A stretch of 64,000 bases of DNA, taken from assembly GCA_040757835.1 (NCBI GenBank), contig JBFLWJ010000001.1, positions 26,836 to 90,835 on the forward strand, given 5' to 3'. The position numbers and the translations under genes were made by a program. Below, one piece after another: positions 7,883-16,469 of the stretch (the first letter of the stretch is position 1; each line of letters begins with the position of its first letter). The notes beneath the pieces were generated by a model. The model was not told where the DNA came from, searched no databases, and was given only the letters and a program-made list of their open reading frames with translations. Origin of the DNA: Actinomycetota bacterium (GTDB taxonomy: Bacteria; Actinomycetota; Geothermincolia; Geothermincolales; RBG-13-55-18).

Positions 7883-8704
7883 ATGGACTTCGAGACCCTG
7901 AGGTTCGAGCTTGACGGCGGCATCGGCGTGCTCACCCTGAACCGGCCGGAGCGCCTGAACGCCATCAACGCCGTCATGCTGGACGAGTTGAACGTCTTCT
8001 GGAGAGAGATGCTGGAGAAGTACGACTGCAGGGTGATCGTGATGACTGGCGCCGGCGACCGCGGATTCTGCTCCGGGCTGGACCTCAAGGAGGCGGCCAA
8101 CCTCCAGGGAGGTTTCGCGTCCGGGGGCATCACCGGCGATACCATCCAGAGCGGTCAGAAGAGGTTCTCCGATATCATCGAGATGATGCGCGCCTGCCCC
8201 CAACCGATCATCGCGGCGGTAAACGGTGCCGCCATGGGGGCGGGTATGAGCTTCGCCATGGCCGCGGACGTGCGCCTGGCCTCGGCGGCGGCGAAATACT
8301 GCGCCTCATACATAAACATCGGCACGGGTGGAGCCGACATGGGATCGAGCTATTTCCTGTGGCGCCTGGTGGGATGGGGCATGGCCGCGGAGATGCTCCT
8401 CACCGGGAGGGTGATAGAGATAGACGAGGCTTACCGCATAGGTCTGGCCAACCATGTTTACCCCCAGGAGGAGCTGCTGGACCGGGCCATGGAGATGGCC
8501 CAGAGGATGGCGGAAAAGCCCCCACTGGCCCTGCGCATGACCAAGGACGCCATCAACATCGGCCTCAACTCGGGAAACCTGCGCGATACGTTGCGCCTCG
8601 AGGACCGCAACCAGGTGCTGCTTATCGAATCGCTCTATATCGCCGGCGCGGCGCTGGCGGCAGCTCCTCCCGAGAGCCAGAAGAAAGACATCGCCAAGGA
8701 ATGA
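7883..8704 (+). CDS. Enoyl-CoA hydratase/isomerase family protein
   Basis: 273 aa crotonase. The N-terminal GVLTLNRPERLNAIN strand, the oxyanion-hole segments GFCSGLDLKE (about residue 72) and NGAAMGAGMSFAMAADVRLAS, and the C-terminal helical region are all present. The usual FPE segment carrying one catalytic Glu is replaced by YINIGTGGADMG, as in EchA-like subgroups whose reactions differ from plain hydration. It probably acts on acyl-CoA esters in fatty acid or related degradation. A ribosome-binding site GGAGGGAGG precedes the ATG. It is the first of three crotonases in the window; the others (62261 and 63259) keep the canonical Glu motif. Confidence 0.9.
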   Translation: MDFETLRFELDGGIGVLTLNRPERLNAINAVMLDELNVFWREMLEKYDCRVIVMTGAGDRGFCSGLDLKEAANLQGGFASGGITGDTIQSGQKRFSDIIEMMRACPQPIIAAVNGAAMGAGMSFAMAADVRLASAAAKYCASYINIGTGGADMGSSYFLWRLVGWGMAAEMLLTGRVIEIDEAYRIGLANHVYPQEELLDRAMEMAQRMAEKPPLALRMTKDAINIGLNSGNLRDTLRLEDRNQVLLIESLYIAGAALAAAPPESQKKDIAKE

Positions 8705-8767
8705 CCGTTTCCGGCTCAGAACTCCGAGGGGTGAGACTCTCACGGTCCGTTCGTCCGCCGCGTCCTC

Positions 8768-9145
8768 TTAGCCGTTTGTGCCAAGAGCATGGAATCTTGC
8801 GATGGCGCTTTCCTCCGTGGGCAGGAAGAATAACTGGTTGCCCTGGTTGCTTTCACGCAAGAAGCCCCTCAGGCTCGGGCTGGAGTAGACCTCAAAATCG
8901 CCGATGATGGCTACCTTGAAACGATAGTTCGTGAACTTACGCAATATCTCCCCGGCGAGCCCGGTTTTCAAGTCGAAAAAGCGCTCCGTTATCGCCGATT
9001 TGCTTATCACCATGGCATCGCAACCGTGCTCGTGAGCAACCGTCGCCATCAAGTCCAATGCATCGTCCACATCGGCGATCAATATGTCCGCGCTGTGTAT
9101 TATCGCGATATGTGGGGTTCCATCCCTGTTGACGGAAACGTCCAT
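8768..9145 (-). CDS. DUF4180 domain protein
   Basis: About 125 aa, convergent with the crotonase gene. I chose the ATG at 9145 because GGGGGATG lies about 8 nt upstream; an in-frame ATG at 9187 would add 14 residues without a ribosome-binding site. The protein matches the DUF4180 pattern throughout: ILIADVDDALDLMAT, MVISKSAI, FFDLKTGLAGEILRKFTNYR, VAIIGDF and ESNQGNQLFF. The family is small, cytoplasmic and without a known biochemical role. It is often annotated next to regulators or stress genes, but here it stands alone. Confidence 0.85.
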   Translation of the reverse strand: MDVSVNRDGTPHIAIIHSADILIADVDDALDLMATVAHEHGCDAMVISKSAITERFFDLKTGLAGEILRKFTNYRFKVAIIGDFEVYSSPSLRGFLRESNQGNQLFFLPTEESAIARFHALGTNG

Positions 9146-9322
9146 GGCATCATCCCCCGCAGCGGTCCTCCATCGCTCAAGGCACATCCTACAATAATGG
9201 TGGCCGATGGAGGTTTCCAGCCCCGGTTCCCGGGGTGTCCATTGGAGGTTACGCAGTTCGATTTAGGGAATACTCAAATACATGTAGGCAAGGCGCTGTC
9301 GATAGGAGCAGGAGGGTGAGAG

Positions 9323-11959
9323 ATGGGTGATTTCGACGCCGTGGTGATAGGGGCGGGGCTCGGGGGGCTCTCCGCGGCCGCCAACCTGGCGGTGGCGGGT
9401 AAGAAGGTGCTCCTGCTGGAGAAACACAGTGTTCCGGGCGGTTACGCGTCCACCTTCCGCAGGGGGCGCTTCGAGTTCGAGATATCCCTGCACGAGCTGT
9501 CCGGCCTGGGCCACGCGGACCGGCGCGGCCCGCTCTACCATAGCCTGGAGGAGATCGGGGTGGTCCAGAAGGTGGAGTTCCTGGATATCCCAGACTTTTA
9601 CCGCAGCTGGTATCCTGACCTGGACATGGTCCTGCCCGCCGACCGTGAAGGCTACGACGGGGCGATGTGCGAGCATTTCCCGGCCGAGGCCGACGGCATC
9701 AAGAAGTTCACATCCCTCATGTTCGCCATCCTGGACGAGGTCTCCACCTTCTCCCAGGAGGCGATGATGAAAGACCCCTCGGCCTATGCCAACCTCATGA
9801 CCTATGCCGGCGCCAACCTGGCCGACGTGCTGGGCGCAGAGATAAAGGACGAGAAAGCCCGGGCGGTCATAGCCCAGCTCTGGGGCTATTACGGCCTTCC
9901 GCCCTCGAAGCTCTCTTTTCTGCTCTTCGCCATCGCCAATGCCACCTATCTCAAGTACGGGCCGGTACATATCAAGGGCAAGAGCCAGGCCCTCTCCCAG
10001 GCCTTCGTGGAGACGATCATGGAGAACGGCGGGGAGGTGTGGCTGAACAACGGTGCCTCCCGCGTGCTCGTCGAGGGCGGTGCGGTAAGGGGGGTAGTCG
10101 CCCAGGACGGCACGGAGATATCCGCCCCCTACGTGGTGAGCAACGCCAGCCCCATCTCCACCTGCATCGACCTCGTCGGGCGCGAACACATCCCCTCCTG
10201 GTACCTGAAGCGGCTGGGTTGGGGAAAGGTCGGCAACTCCCTCTTCTCGGTCTTCCTGGGCCTGGACTGCCCGGTATCGGAGCTGGGCCTGGAGAACCAC
10301 GAGACCATGGTCAATATGGACTACGATTTCGAGGCCCACTACGACGTGGCCAGGCGCAACGCCGTCTTCGAGCCCACCGGCTGCGCCATCGCGCCCTACA
10401 ACATCGTGGACCCGGAGTTCTCTCCGCCGGGGACCTCGGTCATCTCGTTGACCACCATGGGCTACGGCGACGTTTGGCTGGAGCTCTCGCCACAGGAGTA
10501 CGTGGATGCCAAGAACACCCTGGCCGGGAGGCTCATCGACATCGCGGACCGGGTGGCCCCCGGGCTTAAGGGACACATCGAGGTGGTGGAGGTGGCCACC
10601 CCCCTCACCCACATGCGCTACACCGGCAACGCCTTTGGGGCGGTGTACGGATACGAGAACTCGCCCGTGGAAGGGACGGTGCTGCGCCTTCCCAACCGCG
10701 GTCCACTGCCCGGCCTCTACCTCGCGGGCGCCTGGGTGCGCGTAGGCGGAGGCTTCCAGCCCTGCATCGATTCGGGGCGCACGGCGGCGGAAAACGTGCT
10801 GGAGGACATGGAGAGGGGGGGCATGGAGGTGACGGCCATAGACGGCCTCAAGACCTTCTGCGAGAACCAGGCCGCGGAGGCCCCGGAGATAGAGGTGGAG
10901 GCGCAGGCGGTGGAGAGGTCAATGGCCGGTCTTCACCCGCGGCGGCTTGCCCTCAAGGTGTCCGGGATCTTGGAGGAGACGGAGAGCACAAAGACCCTGC
11001 GCCTGGTTCCCACAGGCGGCGTCCTGCCGCTCTTCCGCGCCGGGCAGTACATAAACCTCTTCTTGGAGTTGGACGGGGTGAAGACCTCGCGACCTTACAG
11101 CATCGCATCGGCGCCGGGCAGGCCGCACTACGACATCACCGTCCGCCGCAAGGAGGGCGGGTTCGTGTCCGCGTATCTCCTGGACCAGGTAAGAGAGGGC
11201 GACGTGCTGGAATCCACGGGGCCTTCCGGGAATTTCTACCACGAACCCCTAACCGACGGCTCGGACCTCGTCTTCCTGGCCGGCGGCAGCGGCATCACCC
11301 CTTTTGCCTCCATCATGCGCGAGGTGGCTGAGAAAGGCCTCCCGCTCCACGTGCATCTGCTTTACGGCTCCCGTTATCCGGACGACATCATATTCCGCAA
11401 GGAGCTGGCCCAACTGGGAGCGGAGAACGACAACATCGACGTGGACTTCATCATCTCCGAGCCGGGAGAGGACTGGGGAGGGCTCTGCGGTTTCATCGAC
11501 GCGGACATGATCTCGAACGTCCTGGGCACGGTGGAAGGGAAGACGTTCTATATCTGCGGGCCGGCCGAGATGTATCCCTTCTGTGAGGGCGCCCTGGCGA
11601 TGCTCGGCGTGTCGGCCTTGCGCGTGAAGAAGGAAGCATATGGTCCTCCCGACGACGTGACCCGGGAGGAGGGTTGGCCGGGCATCGATCCAAACGCCGT
11701 GTTCGAAGTGGTGGAGGAGCGCAGCGGCACCGCCTTCAGGGCGCGCGCCGGCGAACCGCTGATGAACTCCATGGAGCGCGCGGGGCTGGTGGTGGAAGCG
11801 GTGTGCCGCTCCGGGGAGTGTACCGTCTGCCGTACCCGCCTGGAAGCGGGGGAGGTGTTCGCCCCGGCGAGAGTGCTGACGCGCTGGGCAGACGAGCACT
11901 TCGGCTACATCCACCCCTGCATGAGCTATCCCGTCTCGGACCTGCGCATCAGGTTGTGA
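9323..11959 (+). CDS. Phytoene desaturase/retinol saturase-like flavoenzyme fused to a ferredoxin-NAD(P) reductase and 2Fe-2S domain
   Basis: 878 aa with two normally separate enzymes. Residues 1-500 form a carotenoid-desaturase/retinol-saturase-type FAD oxidoreductase: the dinucleotide fold VVIGAGLGGLSAAANLAVAG, GGYASTFRRG, and a C-terminal FAD motif around GLYLAGAWVRVGGG. After a linker (500-545) comes an oxygenase-reductase module: FAD-binding RPYS (about 590-593), an NAD(P)-binding segment AGGSGITPF (about 652-660), and a plant-type 2Fe-2S domain with Cys828, Cys833, Cys836 and Cys866. Electrons could flow from NAD(P)H through FAD and the Fe-S centre to the N-terminal flavin. That would make it a self-contained reductase (saturase) of polyunsaturated lipids, which is inference. 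An ATG follows GGAGGGTGAG. An SDR gene lies 48 bp downstream. Confidence 0.9.
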   Translation: MGDFDAVVIGAGLGGLSAAANLAVAGKKVLLLEKHSVPGGYASTFRRGRFEFEISLHELSGLGHADRRGPLYHSLEEIGVVQKVEFLDIPDFYRSWYPDLDMVLPADREGYDGAMCEHFPAEADGIKKFTSLMFAILDEVSTFSQEAMMKDPSAYANLMTYAGANLADVLGAEIKDEKARAVIAQLWGYYGLPPSKLSFLLFAIANATYLKYGPVHIKGKSQALSQAFVETIMENGGEVWLNNGASRVLVEGGAVRGVVAQDGTEISAPYVVSNASPISTCIDLVGREHIPSWYLKRLGWGKVGNSLFSVFLGLDCPVSELGLENHETMVNMDYDFEAHYDVARRNAVFEPTGCAIAPYNIVDPEFSPPGTSVISLTTMGYGDVWLELSPQEYVDAKNTLAGRLIDIADRVAPGLKGHIEVVEVATPLTHMRYTGNAFGAVYGYENSPVEGTVLRLPNRGPLPGLYLAGAWVRVGGGFQPCIDSGRTAAENVLEDMERGGMEVTAIDGLKTFCENQAAEAPEIEVEAQAVERSMAGLHPRRLALKVSGILEETESTKTLRLVPTGGVLPLFRAGQYINLFLELDGVKTSRPYSIASAPGRPHYDITVRRKEGGFVSAYLLDQVREGDVLESTGPSGNFYHEPLTDGSDLVFLAGGSGITPFASIMREVAEKGLPLHVHLLYGSRYPDDIIFRKELAQLGAENDNIDVDFIISEPGEDWGGLCGFIDADMISNVLGTVEGKTFYICGPAEMYPFCEGALAMLGVSALRVKKEAYGPPDDVTREEGWPGIDPNAVFEVVEERSGTAFRARAGEPLMNSMERAGLVVEAVCRSGECTVCRTRLEAGEVFAPARVLTRWADEHFGYIHPCMSYPVSDLRIRL

Positions 11960-12007
11960 CGTAACGGTGGCCGCTGCCTGTGGCCCGGTAAGGGAAGGAG
12001 GCCCTTA

Positions 12008-12859
12008 ATGGACTGCAAAGCCGAGCGAAACGCCGTGATAACCGGCGCAGCCACCGGCCTCGGCAGGTCTATCGCCCTGGCCCTGGCACGGCGGGGATGG
12101 AGGATCGGCCTGGTGGATATCGAGGTGGAGGAGGCGGAGAGGACCCTGCGCGAGGTCGAAGAGTCCGGCGGTGGCGGGGAGGTATACCGCTGCGACGTGA
12201 GGCGATACGAGGAAGTGCAGGCCGTGGCGGAGCACTTCTTCACGGCCTGGGACCGTGTGGACCTGCTGGTGAACAACGCCGGGGTCTACGGCACCGCGTG
12301 CGCGGAAGACGCCTCCATGGAGGAGTGGGAATTGATCATCGACACCGATCTCTGGGGGGTGATCTACTGCTGTCATGCTTTCATACCGCGCATGAAGCGC
12401 CAGGGAGGTGGCCATATCGTGAACATCGCCTCCGCGGCGGGCATCGTCTGCGCCCCGGAGACGGCCCCGTACAGCGTGGCCAAGGCTGGGGTCATCTCTC
12501 TCTCCGAGGCGCTCAAGGCCGAGCTGGCCCCTTCCGGCATAGGGGTGACGGTGGTCTGCCCGCTCTTCTTCCAGAGCCACCTCTTCTCCGCCATGACCGC
12601 CTCGGACAGCACCGTCCTCAAGGACATATCGCTGACCGCGGCCGCGAACGCGCGCGTGACCACCGACGATATCGCGGCGATGATCGTGAAAGCCGTGGAG
12701 AAGAACCGCCTCTACGTGCTGCCCCAGCTCTCCGCCCGCCTATTCTGGTGGTTCAAGAGGCTGATGCCCGCGGCCTTTTACGGCCAGACCGCTTACCTTT
12801 ACAAGCACGGCCTGGTAAAGCCGGTGTTCACGCAACTGGCGAAACGGGGTTTGCTGTGA
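12008..12859 (+). CDS. Short-chain dehydrogenase/reductase
   Basis: 283 aa classical SDR. The cofactor motif TGAATGLG is near residue 15, LVNNAG near 90, the catalytic Ser in NIASAAG near 140, and YSVAK (Tyr/Lys) near 157. Acidic residues in LVDIE after beta-2 favour NAD(H) over NADP(H). The extended C-terminus (about 230-283) with FWWFKRLMP resembles SDRs acting on bulky lipid substrates. It lies 48 bp after the fused flavoenzyme with a GGAAGGAGG ribosome-binding site, so the two probably form an operon and may act on the same substrate. Confidence 0.92.
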   Translation: MDCKAERNAVITGAATGLGRSIALALARRGWRIGLVDIEVEEAERTLREVEESGGGGEVYRCDVRRYEEVQAVAEHFFTAWDRVDLLVNNAGVYGTACAEDASMEEWELIIDTDLWGVIYCCHAFIPRMKRQGGGHIVNIASAAGIVCAPETAPYSVAKAGVISLSEALKAELAPSGIGVTVVCPLFFQSHLFSAMTASDSTVLKDISLTAAANARVTTDDIAAMIVKAVEKNRLYVLPQLSARLFWWFKRLMPAAFYGQTAYLYKHGLVKPVFTQLAKRGLL

Positions 12860-12938
12860 GTGAGTTTGAACGCGGGGGATGATAAAATATCTGACCGGCG
12901 GTGATTAACCGGATCTGGAACGAGGAGGTTGGGGGAAA

Positions 12939-14708
12939 GTGACGAGGAGAAGATCGCATGAGGACCCTGGACCGGAACGGAAAGCGGGAGCCGGTTCAGG
13001 CGGACAGGCATCCACTGGGGCCCCCATGATCGATGTCCGGAGCGAGGAAGTCGATGAGCAGGCGAAAGCGAACTACGGGAAGCTCGTCGGCGAGGTGAGG
13101 AACTGGGCCGAATACGGGGGAGACGATCCCCGCTTCGCAGGGGTCGCGGTCTATCTCCCCGAGGGGGCGCATAACGTCATCCAGGCGGGCAAGCACACCG
13201 AGTTCAAGGACGCCGATGGCAATACGCTGAACAATTCGCCAGACCTGGTCGGCCAGGAGAAATGGGTCATCCTCTTTCCGCAGGAGACCGGGGAGATCGC
13301 CCGCCGGGGGTTCTACGGGACCCTCCAGGTATTGCCGGCCCTCCAGAACCAGATAGTGGCGGAGATATCATCCCGCGAGGGAGTGTCCGGTGGGGGGCGG
13401 GAGAACGAGGGCGGCTGTTCCTTCGACGGCCACGGCGGCGGGGACGAAGCTGCCGTCGCACTATTGATGGAGGCGGTGGGAAAGGCCGGGTCGAAATACG
13501 GCTACCGCTATGGCGAGAACATGTTCCTGGGAGTGGACAACGCGGCCGACTCGGACTCCATGTTCGACCCGGAGACCCGCTCCTATACCTGGCAGGGGCG
13601 CAAGATGAGCGGCTCGGAACTTGTGGACAGGTATGTCGAGCTCTTCTACCTGTGGAAGTATCAGATCGCCTTCGAGGACCCCTTCGCGGCTCCCGAGAGC
13701 CAGTGGGTGTACTGGCAGGAGCTGACCGCGAAGCTGGGGGACAGGTTGTTGATCATCGGGGACGACAGCCTGGTCACCAACCCGGGTATAGCGTATAAGG
13801 CACTGCAACAGGGTGTATGCAACGCGGGGCTGGTGAAGTTGAACCAGGTTGGCAGTTTTTCCCAGGCATGGATATACATGGAGTTATTCCACAGCGCCGG
13901 ATTGAACACTGTCATCTCACACCGTTCCACCCAGCCCGATACCCTGCCCGATCCCCTCGAGGTCACCGCTGCCCTCGCCGCTTCCTACCGGCCCCGGGGC
14001 CGTGTGGTCCTGGCCAAGCTGGGCGGGGCATTCCTGTCCAACCGCGCCGGCCTCTATTACTACATGCAGAAATCCGCCGAGGACTGGAAGAGCGGCGTGG
14101 CCATCACCCCGGGCGTGGGCCCGGATGTGACCATCCAATCTATCACAGCCTTCCCTTCCCCCTTGGGGGCAGGGAAGTACGGCCTCATGACCTCGATGCG
14201 GCTCTCCAACGGCGTGGAGGTGGTCTCGCCTATCCCGGGAGGTATGTCACGTGGCGAGAGCGAGACCATCCTCATGGGACCGGAGGAAGGCATCCCCATC
14301 GTCAATGAGATCGTGGAGGAGCTGGGGCTTATCGGGCTGCCCCTCGGGGCCGTCGGCAACGTGTTCGAGATCGAGCGCATGATAATGGCCATGGACATCG
14401 AAAAGGCCAGGGACAAAGGGGTCCTCCAGCCTTTTGCGGAGGCGGAGTGGGACAGCTACGAGGAAGAGGCCTCTTTCAAACGCATGGTTGGCGGTGACGT
14501 CACCCTCACGCTGGGGCAGCTCCTCGTAAAAGCCGTGGCCCTGCGCGACGGATTGCCGCCCTGGCTGGTCTACCGCAATTTCGGGCTGGACCTCAACGAG
14601 AGGATAAAGCTGAGTTACGAGAACTATCCAGAGGCACGCAGGCTCTTCTACGAACCCATCTTCACTGGCCAGGTGGGCGAAGGCGCCTTCAACGGGGTCA
14701 GCCCCTAA
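12939..14708 (+). CDS. Divergent enolase-superfamily protein with C-terminal extension
   Basis: 589 aa from a GTG preceded by GAGGAGG. Residues about 150-380 align by eye with the enolase barrel: NEGG (Glu157, like the catalytic loop Glu), FLGVDNAADS (metal Asp), FEDPF (metal Glu), GDDSLVTNP (Asp275/276), VKLNQVG (Lys300), SHRS (327-330) and AKLGG (Lys360). So the metal ligands and both Lys positions seem kept. The N-terminal third is poorly conserved, and the usual QEFM segment is not evident. About 190 residues after the barrel have no enolase counterpart, and enolases are normally near 430 aa. A normal glycolytic role is doubtful; it may act on another 2-hydroxy-acid or be a structural paralogue. 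The last codons (NGVSP) lie in GGGGTCAGCCCC, matching the adjacent repeat element. Confidence 0.75.
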   Translation: MTRRRSHEDPGPERKAGAGSGGQASTGAPMIDVRSEEVDEQAKANYGKLVGEVRNWAEYGGDDPRFAGVAVYLPEGAHNVIQAGKHTEFKDADGNTLNNSPDLVGQEKWVILFPQETGEIARRGFYGTLQVLPALQNQIVAEISSREGVSGGGRENEGGCSFDGHGGGDEAAVALLMEAVGKAGSKYGYRYGENMFLGVDNAADSDSMFDPETRSYTWQGRKMSGSELVDRYVELFYLWKYQIAFEDPFAAPESQWVYWQELTAKLGDRLLIIGDDSLVTNPGIAYKALQQGVCNAGLVKLNQVGSFSQAWIYMELFHSAGLNTVISHRSTQPDTLPDPLEVTAALAASYRPRGRVVLAKLGGAFLSNRAGLYYYMQKSAEDWKSGVAITPGVGPDVTIQSITAFPSPLGAGKYGLMTSMRLSNGVEVVSPIPGGMSRGESETILMGPEEGIPIVNEIVEELGLIGLPLGAVGNVFEIERMIMAMDIEKARDKGVLQPFAEAEWDSYEEEASFKRMVGGDVTLTLGQLLVKAVALRDGLPPWLVYRNFGLDLNERIKLSYENYPEARRLFYEPIFTGQVGEGAFNGVSP

Positions 14709-14711
14709 CAA

Positions 14712-14817
14712 GGAAGATGGGGTCAGCCCCTGACATGTGACAATTTCAGCAAAGGCAAACCTTAGATTATTTCGGCTATCAGAAAATGTCACATGTCAGG
14801 GGCTGACCCCATCTTCC
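14712..14817. repeat. Inverted-repeat element E1 (about 106 bp)
   Basis: A 31-bp near-perfect terminal inverted repeat (GGAAGATGGGGTCAGCCCCT at the left end) surrounds about 44 AT-richer bases. It can fold into one long hairpin and carries no gene. Its end is a variant of the GGGGTCAGG ends of E2-E4. A further copy of the GGGGTCAGCCCCT end lies just outside, inside the last codons of the enolase-like gene. Confidence 0.9.
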
Positions 14818-14993
14818 CCATCTCCTTGCTGCGCCGTATAGCTATGTTCAATGCGGATGAATAGTTTACAATACATTTGTCTACGGCTGGGTGGTTCACA
14901 TCAAAAAGGCAACAGGTTCAACGTTATGTCGGTGAGGTCTCCGCGGTTCCAGCTGCACGTGATGCCGCGGGCAAGGCATGAAGGGGGAACAGC

Positions 14994-16469
14994 ATGGGCG
15001 TCAAGGGATTGAGCGATAGGGGCAGACAGCTGCTCCTGGACTTCCCGCCCCTAGCGGCGCTGCGCGAGCACGACCGAAAGGGCATCGACGAGATCATCGG
15101 GCTGGTAGAAGGTTGCGCCGCTTACAAAAGGGATGTGGCGCTACCCATGGCCCTCGACATCGACGAACAAATGGAGAAGGAGCCAGAGTATTTCAACTGG
15201 GACATGATGCGGGAGGCCTGCAAATACAACATATTCTCACTGGCCATCCCCAAGGCGGTGGGAGGACTGGCGGACAAGTACATGATCAGCGGCATGGCCC
15301 TGGCGGTGGAGGAACTCTGTTCCGCCTGCGGCGGCATCGGGCTGGCCCTGGCGGCGCACTCGCTCGGCGTGGCCCCGGTCATCGCCTCCGGCGCCATGGC
15401 CCACTGGGACACCGTCCTTCACGAGATCGTCGAGGAGGAGAAGAGGGGCAACCCGGTGCTCATGGCCTACGGCATCACCGAACCCTCGGCCGGGACGGAC
15501 GTGGAGGAGCCGGAATTCCTGGAAGTGGGCAAGATCGGTATGGAGGCCAAGAAGACCAAGGGCGGCTACGTACTAAACGGCCGGAAGTGCTTCATCTCCG
15601 GCGGCAGCGAGGCGAAGTATTTCACCGTCACCGCGGCCACGGACCGCAGCCGCCCCCTGGAGACCTGGACCACTTTCCTGGTGGAGCGGGACATGGAGGG
15701 TTTCTCGACCCCCCGGGTAGAGCTCAAGATGGGGCAGCGCGCCTGCCACGCGGCGGAGCTGCTCTTCGAGGACGTGTTCGTGCCCGACTCGCACGTGCTG
15801 GGATACGAGGGCGACGGCATGGCCAACGGTATTCTCATCATCATGGCCGCATCGAGGGGGCCGGTGGGCGCCATCGCCAACGGCATCGCGCGCGGTGCCT
15901 ACGAGCACTTCCTGGCCTGGACCAGGGAGAGGCGCAACGGCAAGCGGCCCATAGACGAGGACCGCATCCGCATGAGCCTGGCGGATATGCTGGGGATTAT
16001 CCAGGAGAACCGAGGCCTCTACATCAACCACAGCCTGGTGGGAGACGCCGTCTTCCGCAGCGCCTTCACCCACCCGATATTCCTCTCCGCCTTCCTCATC
16101 CCCAGGTCTATCCGCGCCTCCAAGCCGTACGCCGCCCTGCTCAACTCCTATTACGGCAAGGCCTTCGTGAATATCCTCTTCCGTTATTTCATCAAGGACG
16201 ATGAGGTCACAGACATGCTCGCCAAAGCCTCCCTCGCCAAGTTCAATTGCGCGGACAACGCCATGGAGCTGACCTCGCGGGCCCTGGAACTCATGGGCAC
16301 CGATGACAGCGTGGAGAGGCGTTGGGTGGAGAAGGCGTTCCGCGACGCCAAGCTCACCCAGATCTACGAAGGCACAAACCAGTTGAACCGGCTGGTCGTC
16401 TACAATACCGAGATCGCCAGGACGCTGAAGGTGGAAGTCCCCGGGCCGTTCAAGAAAGGGGTGAGCTAG
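14994..16469 (+). CDS. Acyl-CoA dehydrogenase (catalytic partner of a pair)
   Basis: 491 aa, longer than the usual 380-400, with an N-terminal extension of about 50 residues. Acyl-CoA dehydrogenase domains run in order: helical N-domain (LAVEELCSACGGIG), the beta-domain flavin motif YGITEPSAGTDV, NGRKCFISGGSEA, and the C-terminal helical domain. IYEGTNQ, near residue 460, carries the Glu at the usual catalytic-base position of medium-chain enzymes. The reaction is FAD-dependent alpha,beta-dehydrogenation of an acyl-CoA, with electrons normally passed to ETF. An ATG follows GAAGGGGGAACAGC. The stop codon abuts the next start, so translation is probably coupled to the second dehydrogenase. Confidence 0.92.
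   Translation: MGVKGLSDRGRQLLLDFPPLAALREHDRKGIDEIIGLVEGCAAYKRDVALPMALDIDEQMEKEPEYFNWDMMREACKYNIFSLAIPKAVGGLADKYMISGMALAVEELCSACGGIGLALAAHSLGVAPVIASGAMAHWDTVLHEIVEEEKRGNPVLMAYGITEPSAGTDVEEPEFLEVGKIGMEAKKTKGGYVLNGRKCFISGGSEAKYFTVTAATDRSRPLETWTTFLVERDMEGFSTPRVELKMGQRACHAAELLFEDVFVPDSHVLGYEGDGMANGILIIMAASRGPVGAIANGIARGAYEHFLAWTRERRNGKRPIDEDRIRMSLADMLGIIQENRGLYINHSLVGDAVFRSAFTHPIFLSAFLIPRSIRASKPYAALLNSYYGKAFVNILFRYFIKDDEVTDMLAKASLAKFNCADNAMELTSRALELMGTDDSVERRWVEKAFRDAKLTQIYEGTNQLNRLVVYNTEIARTLKVEVPGPFKKGVS

Noticed and set aside
12939..14708. Housekeeping enolase (eno)
   Set aside because: Length, N-terminal domain and C-terminal extension are all wrong for the glycolytic enzyme, so no gene symbol was given.
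14712..14817. Simple rho-independent terminator
   Set aside because: The stem is about 31 bp with a 44-nt interior and no T run. It belongs to a dispersed repeat family, although it may also stop transcription.
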